From contig JAXFPC010000049.1 in assembly GCA_034180005.1 (NCBI GenBank), positions 1 through 25,894 of the forward strand: DNA of 25,894 nucleotides, given 5' to 3'. Origin of the DNA: JAXFPC01 sp034180005. Its GTDB lineage: Bacteria > Bacillota > Negativicutes > Acidaminococcales > Acidaminococcaceae. A program made the position numbers and the translations under genes. The notes below the pieces were generated by a model. That model saw nothing but the letters and a program-made list of their open reading frames with translations, was not told where the DNA came from and did no database searches. Below are positions 15,236 through 22,094 of the stretch, piece after piece. Positions within the stretch are counted from its first letter, which is position 1. Each line of letters starts with the position of its first letter.

Positions 15236-16567
15236 GTGAAATTTTTGTCTGACAGAGAGTATTTGGGATTGACACTGCCGTTCATGTTGTCTACTATGAC
15301 ACAGCCGCTTATGGGAGCGGTAAACACCGCCGTCATGGGACAGTTGCCGGACCCTAAATACATTGCTGCCGTGTCTTTAGGTGCTATTTTATTTAACAAT
15401 ATGTATTGGCTGTTCGGCTTTTTGCGTGTCAGTACTACCGGTTACTCCGCTCAGGCTTACGGAGCAGCCGACAGAAGTTTGGGGGCTTTGGCTTTTTTCA
15501 AACCGTTTGTCCTGGCTATGTTAGTGGGAATGTTGTGTATTATTTTGCAGACGCCGATTGTGAACGCTTACATGAAAATGATTGCTCCCGCTGCCGAGGT
15601 GGAAGTGTTGAGCCGCATCTATTACAGTATCCTTATTTGGGGAGCGCCGCTGGTATTGTTTAATTATGTCGGCTTAGGATGGCTCATGGGACAGACGCGT
15701 GTAAGAGCAAGCGTCTTTATGCAGGTGTCCATGAATGTGCTGAACATGATGTTGAGCATTTTTTTTGTTTTTTTTCTGCGCTTCGGTATAGAAGGAGTGG
15801 CCTACGCAACTTTGCTGAGTCAGATTTACGGTGCTCTTGCAGCCGCGTTGCTTATGTATTACTACGGAAAATTTGATTACGATGCTTTGCCGTGGAGGGA
15901 ACTTTTGGATTGGCGTGCTTTTGTCGGGATGCTCAAGGTAAACGCCAATCTCATGATAAGAACGGCGTGCCTGCTCGCGGTAAACAACATCATGGCAGCG
16001 GTGGGAGCTTCGCTGGGAACAGTAGTTTTGGCAACCAACGCTGTCTTGCTGCAAATCAAGGACTTGATGAGTTACCTTATCGATGGCATGGCTAACGGAG
16101 CGGCAATTTTTTCCGGAAAAGCGGCCGGTCAGAATAATTATCGTTTGTTTTCAGAAACCATACACATTACTTACAAATGGTTGGCGGCGCTGGTAATTTT
16201 TTTAACCGGAGCATATTATTTCGGCAGTGCGGCTTTAATAAAAATATTTACGGATTTGCCTGAGGTAATAGCCTTAGCGCAGGATTACAGATTATATGTT
16301 ATGCTTTATCCGTTATGTGCAGGTATCGGGATGGTACTATACGGAGTTTTTTGCGGCGTTACCCGTACAGCTCCGGTGAGGAATATGATGCTGGCTGCCT
16401 TATTTGTTTTTTACACGGCGCAGAAAGTTCTTGTTCCTTTGTGGGGAAACGGAGGTTTATGGATTGCGTTGCTGCTGTTCATGCTAACTCAGTCAGTGAT
16501 ACTTTTTGCTTGTATCCCAAAACTGCGGCAGGATATTTCCGGAAAATCTTCATCATCTCAATATTGA
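15236..16567 (+). CDS. MATE-family multidrug/metabolite efflux transporter (DinF-like)
   Basis: Integral membrane antiporter of 443 residues with about 12 hydrophobic segments in two related halves. The N-terminus (LTLPFMLSTMTQPLMGAVNT AVMGQL, split here for length) and the following FLRVSTTGYSAQAYGA segment are typical of the DinF branch. The second half repeats the pattern with DLMSYLIDGMANGAAIFSGK. The start is a GTG with AGGTG 7 bases upstream; an ATG two bases earlier is out of frame and immediately stopped. It is likely Na+- or H+-coupled. The divergent deacylase shares the 150-base upstream region, but no functional link is proved. Confidence 0.9.
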   Translation: MKFLSDREYLGLTLPFMLSTMTQPLMGAVNTAVMGQLPDPKYIAAVSLGAILFNNMYWLFGFLRVSTTGYSAQAYGAADRSLGALAFFKPFVLAMLVGMLCIILQTPIVNAYMKMIAPAAEVEVLSRIYYSILIWGAPLVLFNYVGLGWLMGQTRVRASVFMQVSMNVLNMMLSIFFVFFLRFGIEGVAYATLLSQIYGALAAALLMYYYGKFDYDALPWRELLDWRAFVGMLKVNANLMIRTACLLAVNNIMAAVGASLGTVVLATNAVLLQIKDLMSYLIDGMANGAAIFSGKAAGQNNYRLFSETIHITYKWLAALVIFLTGAYYFGSAALIKIFTDLPEVIALAQDYRLYVMLYPLCAGIGMVLYGVFCGVTRTAPVRNMMLAALFVFYTAQKVLVPLWGNGGLWIALLLFMLTQSVILFACIPKLRQDISGKSSSSQY

Positions 16568-16592
16568 CTTTATTGATAACTAGTGTTAATAT
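16564..16592 (+). promoter_or_regulatory. Candidate promoter of the ABC importer operon
   Basis: TTGACT (16564-16569), a 17-base spacer and TAATAT (16587-16592). The -35 box overlaps the MATE stop codon. It would give a leader of about 175 bases. A weaker TATAAT-like -10 also lies near 16642. Confidence 0.5.
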
Positions 16593-16677
16593 ATAGCGAG
16601 AATTATAACAGTTATAGCTTTAATACAAATATGTTAGCGTATATAATCAATTGAGTTTATGTTCATGCAAAATGTTT

Positions 16678-16702
16678 GCCGGTAGTTCTGTACCGGCTTC
16701 GT
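16678..16702 (+). terminator. GC-rich hairpin in the ABC operon leader
   Basis: GCCGGTA and TACCGGC form a perfect 7-bp stem with a 6-base loop, followed by TTCGTTTT. It may terminate the MATE transcript or attenuate the ABC operon. Confidence 0.5.
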
Positions 16703-16774
16703 TTTGATAGTGAAGTAAGGCTTGTCTAACTTGTGTTGCAAGGCTAAATTTTGAAATGTTTGGGATGATTTGAT

Positions 16775-17716
16775 TTGACAAGAAAGCAAATTTTGGCTAG
16801 GTTGGGGCAAATTGCTGTAGTGCTTCTCGGCATAAGCTTTATTACTTTTGCATTGGTTATGCTCGCGCCCGGTGACGTGGTGCGCCAGATGATTGCCGGC
16901 AATGAGGATATCATGGTGAGCCAGCTGGAAATAGAAGCTCTGCGTAAAGAGCTCGGTTTAGATAAGCCGTTTATTTTTCAGTATTTGAACTGGCTGGAGA
17001 GAGCGTTGCAGGGGAATCTGGGATTTTCCTATATGGTTAAACGTCCCGTAATCGAGGAGTTGTGCCTCCACATGCCGGCTACTATATTGTTGGCATTTTC
17101 ATCACTTATTTTCATGTTGGTTGTGTCAATCCCGTTGGGGATTTATTCTGCCGTTAAAAAGGGCGGAGTTTTTGATTACATCGTCAGGTTTCTGACTTTT
17201 ATAGGCACTTCTGTGCCGAGCTTTTGGCTGGGATTGATGCTTTTATGGATTTTCGGACTGCAGTTGGGACTCGTGCCGATTGTAGGCGGTCGGATGGGTT
17301 TTGATACTTTGCTTATGCCTACGCTGACTCTCGGTATATCCATGGCTTCGAAATATACGCGCCAAGTGCGCACGGCAATTTTGGAGGAGCTGCATCAGGA
17401 TTATGTTGTAGGAGCACGCGCCAGAGGTATGAGCGAAAGCCATATTCTGTGGAAGGAAGTTCTGCCGAATGCAATGTTGCCGCTGATCACGCTTTTGGGA
17501 CTTTCTCTCGGAAATCTGTTGGGCGGAGCGGCAGTTGTGGAAATGGTTTTTGCCTGGCCTGGATTGGGCAGACTTGCCGTTGAGGCTATCACATACAGAG
17601 ATTTTCAGCTGGTGCAGGGAGTCGTCATTTGGATAGCGCTTATGTATATGCTTATAAATCTCGTCGTTGATATATCGTATACTCATTTGGATCCGAGATT
17701 GAGAAAGGCAAGGTAA
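16775..17716 (+). CDS. ABC importer permease, NikB/DppB/OppB type
   Basis: First permease of a peptide/nickel-family (PepT) importer, 313 residues with about six membrane segments. The N-terminus (MTRKQILARLGQIAVVLLGI) and the LGLDKPFIFQYLNWL extracytoplasmic region are family features. The ATPase-contacting EAA loop reads GARARGMSESHILWKEVLPN, and the protein ends with DISYTHLDPRLRKAR, where the final DPR is typical. The start is a TTG because an in-frame stop lies just upstream; its ribosome-binding site (GGGATGA) is weak. The next gene begins 7 bases after the stop. Confidence 0.92.
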   Translation: MTRKQILARLGQIAVVLLGISFITFALVMLAPGDVVRQMIAGNEDIMVSQLEIEALRKELGLDKPFIFQYLNWLERALQGNLGFSYMVKRPVIEELCLHMPATILLAFSSLIFMLVVSIPLGIYSAVKKGGVFDYIVRFLTFIGTSVPSFWLGLMLLWIFGLQLGLVPIVGGRMGFDTLLMPTLTLGISMASKYTRQVRTAILEELHQDYVVGARARGMSESHILWKEVLPNAMLPLITLLGLSLGNLLGGAAVVEMVFAWPGLGRLAVEAITYRDFQLVQGVVIWIALMYMLINLVVDISYTHLDPRLRKAR

Positions 17717-17723
17717 AGCAAGC

Positions 17724-18557
17724 GTGGAAACAGTAATTAAGGGCTTAAAAACCAACAGAGCTTTTGCCGTTACTACAGCTTTGGTACTGCTTTTGATAGT
17801 TACGGCTCTGTCGGCTTCGCTGCTGTCACCGTGCGATCCAACGGAGGCGACGATGCAGAATGCTTTTTTGGAACCTTCTTGGGAACATCCTTTCGGAACC
17901 GATAAGTTGGGACGAGACAATTTCAGTCGTGTTCTTTACGGAGCGCGCGCTTCTCTGAGCGGCGTACTGATTTTGGTATTTATGGTATTTGCTGTCGGAA
18001 CAACATTAGGCGTGTTGTCCGGATATTTTGGCGGAAAAGTCGATATGGTGATTATGAGAATCTCCGACATGATGATTTCTTTCCCTGGAATGATTCTTGC
18101 TATAGCAGTTGCCGGTATCATGGGAGGATCACTGATTAACGCTGTCTTTGCTCTGACCATTGTAAGCTGGACTAAATATGCGCGCTTGGCCAGAAGTTTG
18201 GTTTTAAAGGTTAAAAGCAGGGATTTTGTTGATGCCGCAATCGTTAACGGCGGCAGTCCTCTGCACATTTTGTGGGTGCATGTGCTGCCTAATATTTTGC
18301 CGTTGATGGTGATTACGGCGGCTTCGGACATAGGCGGTCTGATGATGGAGCTGGCAGGTCTTTCGTTTTTGGGTTTCGGTTCGCAACCGCCTGCTCCGGA
18401 ATGGGGTCTGATGCTCAACGAGGGGCGTCAGCATTTACAGACGGCACCGTGGCTGATGATTTTTCCCGGTTTGGCTATTTTTGTAACTGTAATGATCTTT
18501 AATTTGTGGGGCGATAATCTGCGTGATGTTTTAGATCCCCGTGATGAAGAGTATTAA
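17724..18557 (+). CDS. ABC importer permease, NikC/DppC/OppC type
   Basis: Second permease, 277 residues, partner of the preceding one. HPFGTDKLGRDNFSRVLYGA is the family's conserved extracytoplasmic segment; the EAA loop is AAIVNGGSPLHILWVHVLPN; and LSFLGFGSQPPAPEWGLML followed by the terminal LRDVLDPR are typical of DppC/NikC. The start is a GTG with a modest AAGG site. The two permeases form the transmembrane channel. The stop is 38 bases before the binding-protein gene. Confidence 0.93.
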   Translation: METVIKGLKTNRAFAVTTALVLLLIVTALSASLLSPCDPTEATMQNAFLEPSWEHPFGTDKLGRDNFSRVLYGARASLSGVLILVFMVFAVGTTLGVLSGYFGGKVDMVIMRISDMMISFPGMILAIAVAGIMGGSLINAVFALTIVSWTKYARLARSLVLKVKSRDFVDAAIVNGGSPLHILWVHVLPNILPLMVITAASDIGGLMMELAGLSFLGFGSQPPAPEWGLMLNEGRQHLQTAPWLMIFPGLAIFVTVMIFNLWGDNLRDVLDPRDEEY

Positions 18558-18595
18558 TGGTTAAAAAATAAATTAAAGAAAAGAGGTAATCAAGT

Positions 18596-20170
18596 ATGAA
18601 CAAATTATTGAAGGTAACTGCTGCAACAGCTATGGTTGGGTTGTTGGCTATGGCTGCCGGCTGCGGCGGAGATAAAAAAGCTGCTACCGAAAAAACGTCA
18701 CTTAAGTTCGGCGTTACCAATTTTGCCGATTCTTTGGAACCGACTGACAATTTCTTCAGCTGGGTAGTTATGCGCTACGGTATAGGCGAGTGCTTGGTGA
18801 AATTTGACAATAAGATGAACTTCACTCCCTGGCTGGCAGATAAATGGAGCATCGGCGACGATAAACTTACCTGGACGATTCACATCAACGATAAAGCTAA
18901 GTTTTCCAACGGTGAAAAACTGACTGCTCAAATCGCCAAAGAATCTTTGGAGCGTACTTTTGCTAAATCAAATCGCGCCAAAACTTTCTTTGAGTACGAA
19001 TCGATTACCGCTGACGGACAGAATTTGGTCATCAAAACCAAGAAACCGGTTCCTACGCTTCCCGGAATGCTGGCGGATCCGCTTTTTTTGATCATCAACA
19101 CCAAAGTATCTGATAAAGAACGTGATTACGCTAAAATGGGACCTATAGGCACAGGCCCGTACATGGTCAAATCTTACACCAAAGCTAAGGCTGTGCTGGA
19201 AGCCAACCCCAATTACTGGGATGGAGCTGTTCCTTTCAAATCTCTTGAAGTAGCGACCATAGATGATCCAAATACACGTGCTATGGCTCTGCAATCCGGA
19301 GAGATTGATTTTGCTATCAATATCGGCGCAGGTGATTTGCCGCTGTTTAAAGATAAGGGTAAATATAATATTTCCGAAATCGCTTCTCTGCGCACCTGCT
19401 TGGCTCAGATAAATATGAATGAAGGTCGTCCTTTGCACGATCCGAAAGTACGCGCAGCCCTGATTCAGTCCCTGGATCGCGTTACCTACAACAAGGTATT
19501 GTTGAAAGACACCTTCATCGCCGGCAAGGCTCCGGTTTCTCCGTCTCTGGATTACGGTTTCGATAAATTGACCGATCCCAATGCCTATAATGTTGAAAAC
19601 GCTAAGAAACTTTTGGCTGAAGCAGGCTGGAAAGACAGCGACGGAGACGGTTACGTAGACAAAAACGGAAAAAATCTGGAAGTTGATTTCGTTTATTACA
19701 GCGGTCGAGCAGAACTGCCTCTCTATGCTGAGGCAACTCAGGCCGATGCTAAAAAGATCGGCATCAAAGTCAATATGAAAAATGTCGACTATAACGTGCT
19801 TGATCCTATTCGTCAAAAAGGCGAGTTCGATTTGTGCATATCCAACATCCTGACTGCTAACAGCGGGGATCCGGCGATTTTCCTGGATTGGTATTGGAAG
19901 ACGAACGTAAACGGCAGTCAGCCGCAAAATTCCACCGGTTACAGCAATGCCGAATATGATGCTTTGAGCGATGCTTTGTCCGTGGAGTTCGATTCTGCAA
20001 AACGTCGTGATTATATGATCAAAATGCAGCAAATTTTATTAAATGACGGCGCTGCTATCTTCTTCGGTTATCCTAAAACCAACATGGTTTCCCGTACGGA
20101 TATTACCAACGCCAATATTTATCCGGCGGATTATTATTGGGTAACGAAAATGGTCGCTCCCGCCAAATAA
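18596..20170 (+). CDS. ABC importer substrate-binding lipoprotein (SBP family 5)
   Basis: Solute receptor of 524 residues, the normal size for peptide/nickel-type binding proteins. The signal peptide ends in a lipobox with Cys23 (MAAGC). Family landmarks: LVKFDNKMNFTPWLADKWSI, WTIHINDKAKFSNGEKLTA, GPIGTGPYMVKSY, NPNYWDG, and RAMALQSGEIDF. The region that in E. coli NikA holds the Arg contacting the nickel chelate (as I recall, in an LPRPFRF segment) reads LADPLFLII here, with no Arg, so nickel is not supported directly. A short D-S-D-G-D-G-Y-V-D-K-N-G segment near residue 352 resembles a calcium-binding loop. It sits between the permease and ATPase genes; AGAGG lies 9 bases before the ATG. 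Confidence 0.92.
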   Translation: MNKLLKVTAATAMVGLLAMAAGCGGDKKAATEKTSLKFGVTNFADSLEPTDNFFSWVVMRYGIGECLVKFDNKMNFTPWLADKWSIGDDKLTWTIHINDKAKFSNGEKLTAQIAKESLERTFAKSNRAKTFFEYESITADGQNLVIKTKKPVPTLPGMLADPLFLIINTKVSDKERDYAKMGPIGTGPYMVKSYTKAKAVLEANPNYWDGAVPFKSLEVATIDDPNTRAMALQSGEIDFAINIGAGDLPLFKDKGKYNISEIASLRTCLAQINMNEGRPLHDPKVRAALIQSLDRVTYNKVLLKDTFIAGKAPVSPSLDYGFDKLTDPNAYNVENAKKLLAEAGWKDSDGDGYVDKNGKNLEVDFVYYSGRAELPLYAEATQADAKKIGIKVNMKNVDYNVLDPIRQKGEFDLCISNILTANSGDPAIFLDWYWKTNVNGSQPQNSTGYSNAEYDALSDALSVEFDSAKRRDYMIKMQQILLNDGAAIFFGYPKTNMVSRTDITNANIYPADYYWVTKMVAPAK

Positions 20171-20191
20171 ATTTTTAAAGAAGGTATCCTA

Positions 20192-20983
20192 ATGCTGCTT
20201 GAAGTGAAAAATTTAGACATCAGTTACGGTGACAGACTCACCGTAACCGGTGTCAACATAGAATTGGATAGAGGAGAGATCCTGACCATAGTGGGAGAAT
20301 CCGGTAGCGGTAAAACCACCGTCATCCGCGCCATTATGGGATGCCTGCCCGGCAGAGGACGCGTCAGCGGCGGAAGCATGGTCTTTGAAGGCAGAGATTT
20401 GCTTCGTAATACCAGTGCTGATTGGCATACCATGTCGGGAAAAGATATGTCTATGATTTTTCAGGACAGCGGCAACATGATCAACCCTATCAGACGTATC
20501 GGCGAACAGTTTGTCGACTATATACGGGCTCACGCTCCGGAAAAAACGGCAGCAGAAGCTTATAAAATGGCTGTGGAAATGTTGGAAAAGGTACGGCTGG
20601 CTAATCCGGAAACGGTCATGGAGTCGTATCCGTTCGAACTTTCCGGAGGTATGCGCCAGCGCGTGGGTATAGCGATAGCCATGGTTTTCCGTCCGAAAAT
20701 TTTACTTGCGGACGAGCCTACCAGCGCTCTGGATGTAACTACTCAGGCGCAGATAATCAGGCAGATTGTGGATTTGCGCAACGAATTTAATGTGGCTGTC
20801 ATTATTGTTACTCATAATTTGGGCGTGGCTTCTTATGTTTCCAACAAGCTGTTGGTAATGAAAAACGGTTGTGTCGTTGAAAGCGGATCCAGGGAGAAGG
20901 TTATCGGAACTCCCAAGGATGAGTATACGAAGACGCTTTTGAACGCAGTGCCCGTCATAGGGGGGAAATGCTATTATGAGTGA
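20192..20983 (+). CDS. ABC importer ATPase, NikD/DppD/OppD type
   Basis: First ATPase of the importer, 263 residues. Walker A is GESGSGKTT, the Q-loop lies in MIFQDSGNMINP, the signature is LSGGMRQRVGIA, Walker B is ILLADEPTSALD and the switch His is in VTHNLG. It lacks the long Cys-containing tail usual for DppD, like NikD. GAAGG lies 7 bases before the ATG. It overlaps the second ATPase gene by eight bases. Confidence 0.93.
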   Translation: MLLEVKNLDISYGDRLTVTGVNIELDRGEILTIVGESGSGKTTVIRAIMGCLPGRGRVSGGSMVFEGRDLLRNTSADWHTMSGKDMSMIFQDSGNMINPIRRIGEQFVDYIRAHAPEKTAAEAYKMAVEMLEKVRLANPETVMESYPFELSGGMRQRVGIAIAMVFRPKILLADEPTSALDVTTQAQIIRQIVDLRNEFNVAVIIVTHNLGVASYVSNKLLVMKNGCVVESGSREKVIGTPKDEYTKTLLNAVPVIGGKCYYE

Positions 20984-21950
20984 AAATATGGCGGTTAAGG
21001 AACCGCAAGTCATTCTCGATATCAGGCATCTGACTAAGCAGTTTCCTCTGGAAAACGGCAAGGTTCTCACGGCATGCGACAATATCAGCCTGAAAGCTTA
21101 TGAGGGTCGTACGCTGGGAATTGTCGGAGAATCCGGCTGCGGCAAGTCAACGCTTGTCAGAACTCTGGTCAATTTGCTGCCGGCAACTTCCGGAGAAGCG
21201 TATTTTGAGGGAAAGGATATACTGAAACTCAAAGGGAATGAGGAGCGGGAAAATAGAAAATATATTCAGATGATATTTCAGGATCCCGCTGCGGCTTTCA
21301 ATCCCAAGCAGTTGGTCAAAGATATCGTAACTGAACCGCTTCTTAACTACGGTTTGCTTGCTAAAAGCGAAGTTGATCAAAGAGCGGCGGAGCTTTTGGA
21401 AATGGTAGAGCTTCCCTCTGAATTTAAAGATCGTTATCCTCACAGTATGTCCGGCGGACAAAGGCAGAGAATAGGTATCGCCAGGGCTTTGTCCCTTCGT
21501 CCGAAAATTGTCATCTGCGATGAGGCTACGTCGGCTTTGGATGTTTCCGTACAGAAAAATGTTTGCGAGCTTTTATGCAGACTGCAGGCGAGAAAAAATA
21601 TAACTTATCTTTTTATCGCTCATGATTTGGGGTTGGTTGATCTGATGTGCCATCAGGTGGCTGTACTGTATCTGGGCAATGTTGTGGAAACAATTGCCGG
21701 CGGGAGATTAAAAGATGCGGCAAGACATCCGTATACAAAATCTCTTTTGAAAGCTGTTTTCAAAGTAGATTTCAAGGCCGGAGAAAAAGTGGAACCTTTG
21801 GAGGGCGAGATTCCCAGTCCTGTAGATCTTCCCAAAGGATGCCCTTTTGCCAGTCGCTGCGACGAGTGTGAAAATATCTGTCTGACAGAAAAACCTGAGC
21901 TTAAAGAAATCGGCAAGGGTCATTTTGTGGCTTGTCACAGAATTTGTTAA
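20976..21950 (+). CDS. ABC importer ATPase, NikE/DppF/OppF type, with C-terminal Cys cluster
   Basis: Second ATPase, 324 residues. Walker A is GESGCGKST, the Q-loop is MIFQDPAAAFNP, the signature MSGGQRQRIGIA and Walker B IVICDEATSALD (Cys-Asp instead of the usual Ala/Leu-Asp before Glu). The C-terminal oligopeptide-ABC extension contains GCPFASRCDECENIC and a final VACHRIC, a cysteine group that in relatives can bind an iron-sulfur cluster. It overlaps the preceding gene by eight bases and is preceded by a GGGGGG site. A terminator follows directly, so this is the end of the five-gene unit. Confidence 0.93.
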   Translation: MSENMAVKEPQVILDIRHLTKQFPLENGKVLTACDNISLKAYEGRTLGIVGESGCGKSTLVRTLVNLLPATSGEAYFEGKDILKLKGNEERENRKYIQMIFQDPAAAFNPKQLVKDIVTEPLLNYGLLAKSEVDQRAAELLEMVELPSEFKDRYPHSMSGGQRQRIGIARALSLRPKIVICDEATSALDVSVQKNVCELLCRLQARKNITYLFIAHDLGLVDLMCHQVAVLYLGNVVETIAGGRLKDAARHPYTKSLLKAVFKVDFKAGEKVEPLEGEIPSPVDLPKGCPFASRCDECENICLTEKPELKEIGKGHFVACHRIC

Positions 21951-21960
21951 AATTTTATTT

Positions 21961-21995
21961 GGGCGCGGCTAAAGTCGCGCTCATTTTTATTTGAA
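21961..21995 (+). terminator. Terminator of the ABC importer operon
   Basis: GGGCGCGGCT and AGTCGCGCTC pair over 10 positions with two G-U pairs around an AA loop, followed by ATTTTTATTT. Confidence 0.85.
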
Positions 21996-22002
21996 AAAAT
22001 AC

Positions 22003-22032
22003 TTGCATGAATACTTGCTCATATGTTATAAT
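22003..22032 (+). promoter_or_regulatory. Promoter of the P-type ATPase with an embedded ArsR/SmtB-like operator
   Basis: TTGCAT (22003-22008), an 18-base spacer and TATAAT (22027-22032). The spacer contains TGAATACTTGCTCA (22008-22021); read on the other strand this is TGAGCAAGTATTCA, close to the TGAAC-A-n2-T-ATTCA type dyad bound by metal-sensing ArsR/SmtB repressors such as CzrA and CadC. Binding there would block RNA polymerase until metal releases the repressor. No arsR-like gene is in the window. An ACGCTC/GAGCGT hairpin follows near 22040-22066. Confidence 0.65.
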
Positions 22033-22094
22033 TTGTACAACGCTCGTAATATGATTGCGAGAGCGTATAATTATTTTCTATAAAATATTCATAT

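Noticed and set aside
17243..17920. A 225-codon minus-strand frame opposite the two ABC permease genes
   Set aside because: It spans the junction of two conserved plus-strand genes and has no family features.
18596..20170. Naming the ABC importer nikABCDE
   Set aside because: The order and neighbours fit loosely, but the binding protein lacks the expected NikA Arg region; peptide, metallophore or other ligands are equally open.
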